A stretch of DNA of 64,000 nucleotides. It comes from Flavobacteriales bacterium (lineage in GTDB: Bacteria > Bacteroidota > Bacteroidia > UBA10329). Numbering within the stretch: position 1 is the stretch's first letter; the number at the start of each line of letters is the position of its first letter. The position numbers and the translations under genes are program-made. Below the pieces are notes generated by a model, which did not search any database, was not told the origin of the DNA, and worked only from the letters and a program-made list of their open reading frames with translations. Shown here one piece after another: positions 1 to 9,107 of the stretch. The stretch covers positions 1-64,000 of the forward strand of contig WGMW01000016.1 of assembly GCA_016124845.1 (NCBI GenBank), read 5' to 3'.

Positions 1-1
1 C

Positions 2-3000
2 AACGAGACCCTCGGAGAGATCCTTTTCGATGCCGAGGACACCGACCCCTCTTCTGTGGACGCCAGTGCCGTCATCCGCGCGATCGCTGCTGAACCCACC
101 GTCTATGGGAACAGCGACAAGGGGGGACACCTCCTGTTCCTGACAAAGGCAAATGCAACTGATGGAAATGCCGCTGCAACTGAGAGAATGAGGGTAACTC
201 AGTCAGGCAACGTGGGTATCGGAACAAATTCTCCTCAAAGCAAGCTTCATGTGATTGGTGGACAAATTCTTGGTACAAATGGAAGTAGCTCCAACACGAG
301 AACACTTTCTATACTTTCAGATGGTCAGAGTCAGATAAACTTTGGTTCATACCCTGGTTCTTGGACCTCTGCCTTACAAATTCAAAACAATGACAACACA
401 GATTATATCTGGCTCTCCCCTCTTCAAAATGGTAATAACGCACGTTTGCTTACAAATGGATCGGGTCTTGATTTCTATGTTGGGGCCAACAGCTATAGTA
501 CCACAATATCAGAAGCAGGTAATGTGGGCATCGGCACAACTTCTCCCAGCACTAAATTGTACGTTAGTGGGGGTGCGTTAAGAGTTGGTACAAACTCTAC
601 AGATCCCGGTGGAGTTGACGGGGCAATCAGTTTAGGTAATACAGCAGCCAATTACAACCCTACCACGGGCAACTGGTCAACTTCAGGTTCTACAATGGTG
701 CTTTCTGCATTGGATTATTCTTCGATAGGTTTCCATGATTCTGGTTCAAGGGTTGACTACATCAGAGTAGGGGGAGGAGTTATGCAACTTGGATATAATG
801 CTGGCTGGGGTGCTGCTTCTATCCAGGTACCAAGCATCGCAGGTGGTGGAAACCGTATTGTAATGACGGACAATAACGGAACCCTCTACCCGATAGCAAA
901 CCTGAACGGTAGTGGATTGGGAGACAATCTGGGCAACCACATTGCAACTACGGGAATAAAGCGGAATGATCATGCTACTGGATTTCTGGAAGGAAGCTAC
1001 AATAACGTTGGGGCGAATGATGCCAAATCCAACCCAATTTATACAATCGGATCAAGTTACAACCCTTCCGCAACAGCGCTGAACAACATGTACGGCATAG
1101 GGTACTCCCACTCAAACTTCTTTGGTACTCCAGCCGGGGTAAATGGTTGGGGGTTATATGTAGCTGCTGCTGGCAGTATACGGGTTATTCTGGATGCAAA
1201 TAATGGTATCGGATGGGCTTCGAATAGTTTCAGGGCCCCGCTCTTCTATGATGCCAATGACACGGGATATTATCTGGATCCAAACAGTACGTCCAATAGT
1301 GCATTAAGAATTCGTGGTGGATCCCTGCACGGACCTAACCCAACTTGGGGAGCCTATATGCTTACTGGCGGTGATGGTCGCAATGGATACATAGACAATA
1401 CAACTGTAGCATCTGCTACCAGTACTAATGGCAATTTACATCTTGATGCGGCTTCAGGACATGACACCTACATAAACTATTATGATGGAAACACCGTTCG
1501 TTTTGGTAGGGGAAACAATAGTGAGAGAGCAGTTCTTGATGGAAATGGCCTTTATCTGTATGATGGGTGGTTCAGAAACTACAATCAGACCGGGCTTTAT
1601 AACCAAAGCTATGGGAACCATTTCTACGGAATAGATGCGAACTACTGGTTCTCAAGATCAAATCGTGGTATTATCATAGGCGATGTGGCCGGCACGTACC
1701 GAGGATATCTGTACCACGATGACGGTGACAGCTTCGGTCTTCTTGACAGATTAGGACGCTGGACCATCAGAACGCAGTTGAATGCTTATGTAGAATTCAG
1801 AGATAATGATGAAATCATGCTCCGCGTTGGTGCAGATGGTCAGACCGGGTATGGCGACTATGGGTCTATGTGGACCTATGGTGGCGGTAGAAACAGCTGG
1901 GAAGGTTATAACATAAATGGAAGGTATGCATTCATGTCTGCTGACGATAATGAGTTTGGACTTTACAACGATGTTGACAACCGATGGGTGATCTACTACC
2001 AGAGGAACAGTGCTCTTTACTTCTATCAACCAAATGGTGGGAACAATATCTACTTGAACACCAACACAGACCTTGTCATGAACGGCCATAGTATTTGGAA
2101 CGTCAATACAATGACAGTGAATACCATCTACGATTATCAGAATGATCTTGTTCATTTTGACCAGACCCGAGTTCGTTTTGATGTTGGAAGCTCTCAGGAC
2201 TTCTGGATTGAGAATTATGCAGGACACCCTCATTTCCGTTCAGGAAACCCTGGGTGGGGATTTGTAGGACGGCCACAGGTAGGCATGGGTTATTTCTACG
2301 GTTATAACTTTATCGGAACATCAAGACGTGACACAAAACGCAACATCAACCCTCTTGAAGAAAATCTTGCGTTGGAACGTTATATAGTTGACGACCTCAA
2401 GCAACTAAAACCAAGTCTGTATAAGTACAAACATGAAACGGACAACCTTGAAACTGGTAATGAGGGACTATATCGTCCCCAATTTCACTTAGGACTTATT
2501 TTGGAGGAAACACCAGATTATCTTCAGGATGCTGCGTTTAGTGGAATAGACCTTTACTCTCTGGCTTCGATTGGAATTGTAGGTGTTAAACACAACATGG
2601 AACAAATTGAGGCTATGCAAAAGGGTTATGGCACAATCAAAATCAATGACTTTGGCAGTTCTACCATGAGTAGTGAAACTCTTTGGGTAGAATATGATTC
2701 TGAATTTATTTCTCAAATGAAAAATGGAGAGATTCCAACTGTTCAGATAACCCCGAATAGCATGAATGTGGAATTTGCCGTGGTGGAAAAGAATACTAAC
2801 GGATTCCGAATAAAGAAATCTGGAAATGGTTCATTAAGTTTTGACTGGTTTGCCGCTGTAAAATTGACCGTACCAAAAACCAACGAGGCATCCGAGAAGA
2901 TTTCACCAGAATTGATGAGCAACCTGGTCATTCCTGAAGGCATAAAAGCAAAAACCCGTGACCTCTCTGTAAATGAAACCTCTGCTGATCCCGTCTTTCA

Positions 3001-3196
3001 ACCTGGCGATCCACAGTATGATCCGAGTGCCCGTGCAGAAGACCCAACCAACTTCCCGATGGACAGAGGCTCTGAACCGAAACAGAATGATTCAGTGAAG
3101 AAGCCAGATGTTCCAAGCGAAGTGCAACCAGTTCATCCTGCAGGTACTGCCGAACCAAGTAAGAATCCTTATCAGGAAACCAAGAGAACTCCTTGA
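2..3196 (+). CDS. Tail-fibre-like protein with C-terminal S74 chaperone domain (5' end outside window)
   Basis: The frame is open from the window edge, so the N-terminus is missing; about 1064 residues are visible. Two copies of a GNVGIGT-x-SP-x-(S/T)KL-(H/Y)V segment (nt ~209-250 and ~524-566) are followed by Gly/Asn/Tyr-rich beta-type sequence including a YDANDTGYYLDPNSTS stretch typical of phage tail-fibre-like proteins. Near nt 2321 the segment SRRDTKRNI fits the Peptidase_S74 (endosialidase chaperone) motif, with Ser (nt 2321) and Lys five residues later as the expected self-cleavage dyad. A further beta domain and a Pro-rich tail follow, with no obvious type IX sorting domain. Known S74 domains trimerise fibres and then cleave themselves off. 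Whether this is a cell-surface adhesin or a phage remnant is open. Nothing else in the window looks phage-structural. Confidence 0.8.
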   Translation, partial: NETLGEILFDAEDTDPSSVDASAVIRAIAAEPTVYGNSDKGGHLLFLTKANATDGNAAATERMRVTQSGNVGIGTNSPQSKLHVIGGQILGTNGSSSNTRTLSILSDGQSQINFGSYPGSWTSALQIQNNDNTDYIWLSPLQNGNNARLLTNGSGLDFYVGANSYSTTISEAGNVGIGTTSPSTKLYVSGGALRVGTNSTDPGGVDGAISLGNTAANYNPTTGNWSTSGSTMVLSALDYSSIGFHDSGSRVDYIRVGGGVMQLGYNAGWGAASIQVPSIAGGGNRIVMTDNNGTLYPIANLNGSGLGDNLGNHIATTGIKRNDHATGFLEGSYNNVGANDAKSNPIYTIGSSYNPSATALNNMYGIGYSHSNFFGTPAGVNGWGLYVAAAGSIRVILDANNGIGWASNSFRAPLFYDANDTGYYLDPNSTSNSALRIRGGSLHGPNPTWGAYMLTGGDGRNGYIDNTTVASATSTNGNLHLDAASGHDTYINYYDGNTVRFGRGNNSERAVLDGNGLYLYDGWFRNYNQTGLYNQSYGNHFYGIDANYWFSRSNRGIIIGDVAGTYRGYLYHDDGDSFGLLDRLGRWTIRTQLNAYVEFRDNDEIMLRVGADGQTGYGDYGSMWTYGGGRNSWEGYNINGRYAFMSADDNEFGLYNDVDNRWVIYYQRNSALYFYQPNGGNNIYLNTNTDLVMNGHSIWNVNTMTVNTIYDYQNDLVHFDQTRVRFDVGSSQDFWIENYAGHPHFRSGNPGWGFVGRPQVGMGYFYGYNFIGTSRRDTKRNINPLEENLALERYIVDDLKQLKPSLYKYKHETDNLETGNEGLYRPQFHLGLILEETPDYLQDAAFSGIDLYSLASIGIVGVKHNMEQIEAMQKGYGTIKINDFGSSTMSSETLWVEYDSEFISQMKNGEIPTVQITPNSMNVEFAVVEKNTNGFRIKKSGNGSLSFDWFAAVKLTVPKTNEASEKISPELMSNLVIPEGIKAKTRDLSVNETSADPVFQPGDPQYDPSARAEDPTNFPMDRGSEPKQNDSVKKPDVPSEVQPVHPAGTAEPSKNPYQETKRTP

Positions 3197-3248
3197 GTTG
3201 ACGGGTACGGTTAGAAGATAAATCCTCTATTGAAACGTTGAACCACAG

Positions 3249-3285
3249 ATCGGGTTTTGGCCAAAAGCTGAAACCCGATTTTTCT
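3249..3285 (+). terminator. Rho-independent terminator after the tail-fibre-like gene
   Basis: Perfect 9-bp stem ATCGGGTTT / AAACCCGAT (3249-3257 with 3271-3279), 13-nt loop, followed by a short T tract. It lies 52 bp after the stop of the + strand gene and touches the 3' end of the convergent oxidoreductase gene. Confidence 0.8.
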
Positions 3286-3922
3286 ATCCAAAAGCATACA
3301 ATTCCGCACCCTCAAGTACGTGAACTCCAGCAACTGACTCCGTACCAAGTCTAAGCATCGCCTTGGCAACGGTTTTTCCTTGTATGCCGCGGTACTTGGC
3401 CAAACTACCGATCATCAACGGGTTGATGACATTCATTACACCCTTGCCTATAAGTTCACCAAATCGGAATTCCTTTCGCTCTCCCATCAACATAGAAGGT
3501 CGGAGAATGACAAGTGAATGAAACCCGATGGATTCGAGATCGCGTTCTGTTTCTCCTTTTACTCTTAAATAGAAATTAGAAGTATTTGGAGTAGCTCCAA
3601 CAGAAGAAACCAGCACAAACATTTCGGCTCCAGCGGCTTTGGCATTTTTGGCAAAAGCAATCACCAGATCGTGGTCTACATGGTAGAAAGCCTCTTGTGA
3701 ACCTGCCGTTTTTATGGTAGTTCCCAGGGCACAAAAGGCAACATCCAACTGCTCAAAACTTTGCTTCGCGATGTCGTCATTTACCAAAACGTTGAACTTT
3801 TCGGGGAGGTCAAGCGGCCTACGAGTAACCACATCAACCCTTTCGAACGAATCTTCATCCTTGAGTAGATCGATCAGAATCGATCCGATAAATCCTGTGG
3901 AACCTACTACTGCTGCTTTCAT
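3284..3922 (-). CDS. Atypical SDR / NAD(P)-binding oxidoreductase, HTATIP2-like
   Basis: The 212-residue protein opens with a Rossmann fold (GSTGFIGSILI, residues 7-17), and continues with CALGTT and a VSSVGA strand, then the YLRVKGETE segment carrying the family Tyr and Lys. This matches the NAD(P)H-binding atypical short-chain dehydrogenases related to TIP30/HTATIP2. The substrate cannot be read from sequence. It is convergent with the tail-fibre-like gene and lies 12 bp downstream of the secreted protease gene on the same strand. A -7-like box TTCCTTTG lies 4 nt before the ATG and overlaps the protease stop, so it may have its own leaderless promoter. Confidence 0.8.
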   Translation of the reverse strand: MKAAVVGSTGFIGSILIDLLKDEDSFERVDVVTRRPLDLPEKFNVLVNDDIAKQSFEQLDVAFCALGTTIKTAGSQEAFYHVDHDLVIAFAKNAKAAGAEMFVLVSSVGATPNTSNFYLRVKGETERDLESIGFHSLVILRPSMLMGERKEFRFGELIGKGVMNVINPLMIGSLAKYRGIQGKTVAKAMLRLGTESVAGVHVLEGAELYAFG

Positions 3923-3934
3923 ACAGCAAAGGAA

Positions 3935-5683
3935 TCAGTTTTTGAGCAACCTCACGGTTTGGCGTTCTGCACCGTTTCCGATATACATCATGTAAATGCC
4001 AGCATCAAGATCGCTTGCATCAAGCACCTCTTGCGTCCCATTCAATACGCCTTGTAGAACCAAACGGCCAGTAGCATCAATAACCGTGTAAGTCGTTCCT
4101 GTATTCCAATTTCCTGAAACGGTGAACTGGTCTTTGAATGGATTCGGATAGACAGATAGCGGCTTTTCAACTGCATCTTCAACCCCATTTATTACGCTCA
4201 GGTCACATTGATTGAAATCATAGAGCTGATGTAGTTCTTCGCTGCATGTTGTGCCTGCTTGCGCACTCTGATAGCTCACATAATTTCCTCCATCAATGGA
4301 CGGGGCGTACAGGTTTCTGCGCATGGAGCCGGTTGTGAGCTGGAAATACATGGGCGACTCGAGATCATTGTTGTGCTGTAGCAAATGTGCATGACCCAAT
4401 TCGTGGAGGATGGATGTTTCGAGATCATAATGGTTCGGCATCGGCAGACCTTCTCCCGTCCACCAATTGATGTCGCGATTGAAGAGGATATCGATCTCGA
4501 TGAGGTTCCATTGAATTCCAGCAGGCGTACCACATCCGGAAAACGTGGTGATCGTCTTTCCCAACAGGTAGGAAGGAATCTGTCCAGGGTTTGAGAGTCC
4601 GATCAGGTTGACTCCATCGTGGCTCCAATCGGCAAGTGAAACACGCTCTTCATCCACCGTAAAATTGACACCAGTATTACAGGCCCATTTCATCACAGAA
4701 TTCTCCACCATTTGCGCACCTGCCAAATCGACCAGCTGCTGACTCAGGTTGAAGCGATAACCGCCATCCTGCATTCCTACCAGCATGGTACTGTTCAATT
4801 GGTCTGAGTAGATCACTTCGCTTTTGGCGTAATCGACCGTCAATTGCTGCGTGCTTTCGGTCGACTCACCAGCGTCTGTCACGACCTTGATGTTTCCGGT
4901 TCCTGCCACAATTGAGTTGTAAAGTGTGGAAGAAGGAACATACAGTTCAATCTGCGTGTCGGTCCAACTCAGATAATGCGGCCCGCTGTGCAAACCAACA
5001 AAACTCTGTCCGCCATCATCTGCGTTCTTGAAAGCAATGAAACCGTTTCCCTGCTCCGCACCGAACCCTTCGCCAGTAATGGTGACAACTGTCTGCGTAC
5101 CAGCGGTTACTTCCAACGGGAAAATGGATGAAACTATCGGTGCGCTTCGGTTGGCAGAAGAAGCAGGATGTAGCATGCCATCTGGAACACGCAGCATCTG
5201 AATGCTATTTGAACCTGTGATGCGCGCCACGGCATCATACAAAAGTTCGCGTTCCGCAATATTGCTCAAGCCGTAAACAGAACCTGTTCGTTCATCAATT
5301 GGGTAAAATGCGGTTGTGATACTTGATATCGAACGCTGCGCATCTTCCTCCAACACCAAGAGGCCGTAATCTCCTGTCTGCATTTGAGCACTTGGCGTCA
5401 CCACCTGCATCAGGTCTCCGAAAACCCCGCCTTCGGTCACCACATTCATGGTTATATCCGAAGTTCCTTTCAGCACACGATACACATCAATGCTATTTGA
5501 AGTGTAGATATTGCCATCCTGCCCGATGAACGTCTGCTGCGCCACAACTTTTCCTTCGATGATATTGTTTGCTGCAGAAAGTTGTTCTTGAAACGCACCT
5601 GGAACCATCAGGCATTGTGCCCGAAGCAGATTCCCCGAAAGCAGCAGGGACAGCAATACAAACACATACTTTTGATACCTCAA
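3935..5683 (-). CDS. Secreted zinc metalloprotease-like protein with TIG domain and type IX sorting tail
   Basis: 582 residues. A signal peptide (about 1-22, ending LLRA-Q) is followed by an N-terminal beta region, an IPT/TIG immunoglobulin-like domain (about 181-285), and a protease-like region with HELGHAHLLQH (about 427-437). That motif is HExxHxxxxxH, the zinc ligand spacing of metzincins, with Leu where matrixins have Gly. The C-terminal ~75 residues (SVYPNPFKDQFTVSG onward, ending in TVRLLKN) are a type A type IX secretion sorting domain, so the protein is predicted to cross the outer membrane and be surface-anchored or released. The start codon is TTG; no in-frame ATG lies nearby and the signal peptide begins right after it. 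Peptide specificity is unknown. Confidence 0.82.
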   Translation of the reverse strand: MRYQKYVFVLLSLLLSGNLLRAQCLMVPGAFQEQLSAANNIIEGKVVAQQTFIGQDGNIYTSNSIDVYRVLKGTSDITMNVVTEGGVFGDLMQVVTPSAQMQTGDYGLLVLEEDAQRSISSITTAFYPIDERTGSVYGLSNIAERELLYDAVARITGSNSIQMLRVPDGMLHPASSANRSAPIVSSIFPLEVTAGTQTVVTITGEGFGAEQGNGFIAFKNADDGGQSFVGLHSGPHYLSWTDTQIELYVPSSTLYNSIVAGTGNIKVVTDAGESTESTQQLTVDYAKSEVIYSDQLNSTMLVGMQDGGYRFNLSQQLVDLAGAQMVENSVMKWACNTGVNFTVDEERVSLADWSHDGVNLIGLSNPGQIPSYLLGKTITTFSGCGTPAGIQWNLIEIDILFNRDINWWTGEGLPMPNHYDLETSILHELGHAHLLQHNNDLESPMYFQLTTGSMRRNLYAPSIDGGNYVSYQSAQAGTTCSEELHQLYDFNQCDLSVINGVEDAVEKPLSVYPNPFKDQFTVSGNWNTGTTYTVIDATGRLVLQGVLNGTQEVLDASDLDAGIYMMYIGNGAERQTVRLLKN

Positions 5684-5778
5684 TGGAAAGATTTTCGGTC
5701 AGGTTTTGAAGTTTCAAGTTACTTTTTCCACTACGAGTATCACGTAATTTTAGACGAATCGGGAATTTCTCCCCACCA

Positions 5779-6450
5779 ATGAAATTTAACATGGAACAAT
5801 CCAAAGTGTCGTTTGTCGAAGTTCCCAGAACTGCCCGCTATTTCAGGATGAATTCTGTACAGAAAATGACAAAGAATGTTTGGGTTGTTTTCCACGGATA
5901 CGGGCAATCGGCCGAGTATTTCATCAAGCATTTCAGAGACCTTGATCCGTCAGAGAATTTCATCATCGCGCTGGAGGGTCTTTCCAAGTTTTATGTGGAA
6001 GGATTGACAGGCCGTGTGGGTGCCAGTTGGATGACCAAGCAGGACCGCGAGTTGGAGATCAAAGACCAATCGAATTACATCAATGCAGTGCTGAAAGACT
6101 GTGGCGTTGACGTGAAAAACATGAACCAACGACTGATCGTTCTCGGTTTCTCTCAAGGCACTGCAACCGCTGTGCGATGGTTGGCAAACAACAATATTCG
6201 GCCAAATGAACTCATTCTATGGGCGGGTTCGTTCCCACACGATGTGGACGCAACGGAACATGAAGATGTTTTCAAAAAGCTGAATATGCATTTCGCCTAC
6301 GGAAACAAAGATCAGTTTCTGGAGCACATTAATGTGGAAGAACGCGTGGCAGAATTCGAAAAGATGGGAATGAAACTGAAGGTTTGGTCCTTCGAGGGAA
6401 AACATGTGATGGACAAACCAACCCTTGCCAAGATTGTTGGTAGCTTTTAG
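5779..6450 (+). CDS. Alpha/beta hydrolase (carboxylesterase/phospholipase family)
   Basis: 223 residues with the serine-hydrolase layout: an oxyanion loop HGYGQ near residue 39, nucleophile elbow GFSQG near residue 117, a likely acidic residue in YGNKDQF, and the catalytic His in EGKHVM near the end. Length and motif order fit the small cytosolic YpfH/phospholipase-carboxylesterase family; no signal peptide is seen. A second in-frame ATG lies four codons in (MEQSK) and cannot be excluded as the start. It stands alone, divergent from the protease gene and followed by a repeat-like inverted element. Confidence 0.82.
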   Translation: MKFNMEQSKVSFVEVPRTARYFRMNSVQKMTKNVWVVFHGYGQSAEYFIKHFRDLDPSENFIIALEGLSKFYVEGLTGRVGASWMTKQDRELEIKDQSNYINAVLKDCGVDVKNMNQRLIVLGFSQGTATAVRWLANNNIRPNELILWAGSFPHDVDATEHEDVFKKLNMHFAYGNKDQFLEHINVEERVAEFEKMGMKLKVWSFEGKHVMDKPTLAKIVGSF

Positions 6451-6575
6451 GTTACGAATTACGAATGAATACGAATATTCGAATTGGACACGGATGCTGG
6501 CAATCGCTCCACAGAATGTTGCAGACAAGTAGGTTCGTATATTCGTACCGCGTAGCGGATCTGTAATTCGCAACC
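6450..6575. repeat. Intergenic inverted-repeat element with TACGAAT words
   Basis: The 13-bp ends ggttacgaattac (6450-6462) and gtaattcgcaacc (6563-6575) are inverted copies with one mismatch. Inside, tacgaatat (6470-6478) pairs with atattcgta (6539-6547). This nested layout over 126 bp looks like a small non-coding mobile or REP-type element. A degenerate left-end copy appears near 46684-46723. Confidence 0.5.
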
Positions 6576-6591
6576 GCTTAAACATTGAACC

Positions 6592-7038
6592 ATGAGTTTA
6601 ACAGACCAAATAAACAACGACCTGAAAGAGGCCATGAAGGCCAAAGACACCACTACGCTAACTGCCTTGCGCGCTATCAAATCGCAGTTGCTGTTGGCGG
6701 CAACAGACAAAGGCGGTGGAGAATCTACGGAGGAAGCTGAAATTAAAATGCTACAGAAGCAGGTGAAGCAGCGAAAAGAAAGTGCTGAGCTGTACAAGAC
6801 CCAAGGCCGTGAAGATCTGGCAGAAGCCGAGTTGGCAGAAGCTGCCATCATTGAAAAGTATCTTCCGAAACAACTTTCAGAGGATGAGCTGAAGCCTATT
6901 CTACAGGCCATTATTGAAAAGGTGGGTGCCGCTGGTCCGCAGGACATGGGAAAAGTGATGGGCGCTGCTTCCAAAGAATTGGCAGGAAAGGCTGACGGAA
7001 AGACGATTTCATCTGTGGTAAGACAGTTGCTTTCGTAG
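6592..7038 (+). CDS. GatB/YqeY domain protein
   Basis: 148 residues, matching the stand-alone YqeY family across its whole length: N-terminal SLTDQINNDLKEAMKAKD, central LAEAELAEAAIIEKYLPKQLS and the C-terminal helical GKVMGAASKELAGKADG tail. The fold is the tRNA-binding helical module also found at the C-terminus of GatB. A tRNA-linked role is inferred from that relationship and has not been shown for most members. Its stop codon lies inside a perfect palindrome shared with the convergent polyprenyl synthase gene. Confidence 0.92.
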   Translation: MSLTDQINNDLKEAMKAKDTTTLTALRAIKSQLLLAATDKGGGESTEEAEIKMLQKQVKQRKESAELYKTQGREDLAEAELAEAAIIEKYLPKQLSEDELKPILQAIIEKVGAAGPQDMGKVMGAASKELAGKADGKTISSVVRQLLS

Positions 7039-7062
7039 AGACGCGATGAACCGCGTCTCTAC
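7035..7062. repeat. Perfect GTAGAGACGCG palindrome at a convergent gene junction
   Basis: GTAGAGACGCG (7035-7045) pairs perfectly with CGCGTCTCTAC (7052-7062) around a 6-nt loop. The palindrome contains the TAG stop of the YqeY gene (7036-7038) and the TAG stop of the opposite-strand polyprenyl synthase gene (7059-7061). It probably acts as a shared transcript-end hairpin. The sequence belongs to a dispersed GTAGAGACGCG hairpin type that I recall from several bacterial genomes. Confidence 0.75.
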
Positions 7063-8033
7063 TTCGTTCTATCGATCACAAAATTGACCATCTGAATGAG
7101 TGATTCCTTGGCTGCATTGTCGGGGAATTCAGCCAGCATAGCAATCGCCTTGTCTCGGTACTCATTCATGCGTTCGGTGGTGTATCTGATACCTCCTTTT
7201 TTCCGCACCAGATCGATCACTTCTGCCACACGTTTTTCATCCGTGTTGTGGTTCTTGACCGTGTTGATGATAAAACGCTTCTCAGAACGGTCTGAATTGT
7301 TGAGCGCATAGATCAGCGGCAGCGTCATCTTCTTCTCTTTGATATCGATGCCCGTTGGTTTACCGATGGAATCGTCCGAACCATAATCGAACAGATCATC
7401 ACGGATCTGGAATGCAATACCAACTGTTTCTCCGAACAAACGCAGTTTTTCCACCACCGCATCATCTTCCGAAATACTTGCCGCGCCCGAAGCACAACAA
7501 CTTGAGATAAGCGATGCGGTCTTCTTCCGGATGATATTGAAATAGACCTCCTCAGTAATGTCGAGTTTCCGCGCTTTTTCCATCTGCAGCAACTCACCTT
7601 CGCTCATTTCTCGCACCGAATTGGATGTGATTTCCAACAGTCGATAATCCTTGTGCTTTACCGAAAGCAACAGTCCGCGACTGAGAAGATAATCGCCCAC
7701 AAGCACGGCAACTTTGTTCTTCCAAAGCGCATTGATGCTGAAAAAACCTCTTCGCTTGTTGGCATCATCCACCACATCATCGTGCACAAGCGTTGCTGTG
7801 TGCAGCAACTCGATCAGCGTAGCAGCACGATAGGTCATATCGTTCGTGTCGCCCAGCATTTTGGCAGTCAGAAAAACGAACATCGGGCGCATCTGCTTGC
7901 CCTTTCGCTTTACGATGTAATGCGTGATCTTGTCGAGAAGCGCCACCTCGCTACGCATGGAAGAACGGAACCGTCCTTCAAACTCCTCCATCTCAACACG
8001 GATGGGTGCCTTTATTTTATCGAGGGATGACAA
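7059..8033 (-). CDS. Polyprenyl diphosphate synthase
   Basis: 324 residues with both aspartate-rich motifs of trans-prenyltransferases: LVHDDVVDDANKRRG (DDxxD, about residues 80-95) and IRDDLFDYG (about 210). It condenses isopentenyl diphosphate onto allylic diphosphates; length and lack of other features fit an octaprenyl/solanesyl-type synthase making the quinone side chain. The same window carries mqnA and ispD, so a menaquinone link is plausible. The start is TTG, supported by the family N-terminus IKAPIRVEMEEFEGRF directly after it. A -7 box TAAATTCG ends 5 nt upstream, suggesting a leaderless mRNA. Confidence 0.92.
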   Translation of the reverse strand: MSSLDKIKAPIRVEMEEFEGRFRSSMRSEVALLDKITHYIVKRKGKQMRPMFVFLTAKMLGDTNDMTYRAATLIELLHTATLVHDDVVDDANKRRGFFSINALWKNKVAVLVGDYLLSRGLLLSVKHKDYRLLEITSNSVREMSEGELLQMEKARKLDITEEVYFNIIRKKTASLISSCCASGAASISEDDAVVEKLRLFGETVGIAFQIRDDLFDYGSDDSIGKPTGIDIKEKKMTLPLIYALNNSDRSEKRFIINTVKNHNTDEKRVAEVIDLVRKKGGIRYTTERMNEYRDKAIAMLAEFPDNAAKESLIQMVNFVIDRTK

Positions 8034-8038
8034 CGGCC

Positions 8039-8046
8039 CGAATTTA
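8039..8046 (-). promoter_or_regulatory. -7 promoter box of the polyprenyl synthase gene
   Basis: TAAATTCG on the minus strand, one base off TAnnTTTG, ending 5 nt before the TTG start. Transcription starting a few nt downstream would leave essentially no leader. Confidence 0.45.
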
Positions 8047-8050
8047 CGTA

Positions 8051-9103
8051 TTAGCCGTTCGGTAAGGAAAGTTTGTTGGCCAATTGTCCGCAGGCCGCAT
8101 CAATATCTTTTCCGCGGCTTCTGCGCACGTTCACGATCAGGTTTCGGTCTTCCAAAAACTGCTTGAAAGCCTCGATGCGTTCCTCACTCGCTTTTTGGAA
8201 TTCGCCACCATCTATCGGATTGTATTCGATGATGTTGATCTTGGTCGGGAAGTTCTTACAGAACTCGGCCAGTTCGCGCGCATCTTCCAAACTGTCGTTG
8301 AAATCCTTGAAGATGATGTACTCCAACGTTGGTCGCGTTCCCGTTTGGTCGTAGAAATAACGCATGGCTTCGGCCAATGCTTCGAGGTTGTTGGTCTCGT
8401 TGATCGGCATGATGTAATTCCGCTTCTCCTCATTGGCCGCATGCAGCGAAAGTGCCAAGTTGAACTTCACTTTTTCATCTCCCAGCTTTCGTATCATCTT
8501 GGCAATGCCAGCCGTGGAAACCGTGATGCGTTTGGGCGACATTCCCAAGCCATTCGGTGACGTGATGCGTTCAACGCTATCGATCACATTTCGGTAATTG
8601 AGCAGCGGCTCGCCCATTCCCATGTAAACGATATTGCTCAACGGAATGCCGTAATGTTCTTCGCTCTGGCGCGATATGTGAACGACCTGATCGAAGATCT
8701 CATCCGCATTCAGGTTGCGCAACCGATCCAAACGACCCGTTGCGCAGAACTTACAGCTCAGACTACAACCAACCTGAGATGAAATACAAGCGGTCATTCG
8801 GCTTGCTGTTGGGATCAGTACGCCTTCCACGAATTTTCCATCAGCTGTTTTGAACGAACTCTTGATCGTTCTATCTGAACTGACCTGTTTCTCATCAACT
8901 TCTACTGCGTTGATCGTGAAGTTCGCTTCCAGCAGATCGCGAGTAGGTTTAGAGAGATTCGTCATCTCATCGAACGAGTGGGCAGCCTTTTTCCAAAGCC
9001 ATTCATTCACTTGCTTGGCGCGGAAAGCCTTCTCGCCATTCTCGATTAAAAATGCTGTAATTTCAGCGTCAGACAACGCGCGTATGTCCCGTTTTTCGGT
9101 CAT
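8051..9103 (-). CDS. rlmN: 23S rRNA A2503 / tRNA A37 C2-methyltransferase RlmN (radical SAM)
   Basis: The 350-residue protein carries the radical SAM cluster motif CSLSCKFC (Cys about 113, 117, 120) and the C-terminal DIDAACGQL segment with the methyl-carrying cysteine of RlmN/Cfr enzymes. It methylates C2 of A2503 in 23S rRNA, and of A37 in some tRNAs. The start is placed at the ATG giving MTEKRDIRALS. An open frame continues 34 codons upstream, but that stretch lies over the promoter and the first codons of the divergent gene. A canonical -7 box TATCTTTG ends 4 nt before this ATG, so the mRNA is predicted to be leaderless. Confidence 0.95.
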   Translation of the reverse strand: MTEKRDIRALSDAEITAFLIENGEKAFRAKQVNEWLWKKAAHSFDEMTNLSKPTRDLLEANFTINAVEVDEKQVSSDRTIKSSFKTADGKFVEGVLIPTASRMTACISSQVGCSLSCKFCATGRLDRLRNLNADEIFDQVVHISRQSEEHYGIPLSNIVYMGMGEPLLNYRNVIDSVERITSPNGLGMSPKRITVSTAGIAKMIRKLGDEKVKFNLALSLHAANEEKRNYIMPINETNNLEALAEAMRYFYDQTGTRPTLEYIIFKDFNDSLEDARELAEFCKNFPTKINIIEYNPIDGGEFQKASEERIEAFKQFLEDRNLIVNVRRSRGKDIDAACGQLANKLSLPNG

Positions 9104-9107
9104 GGCG

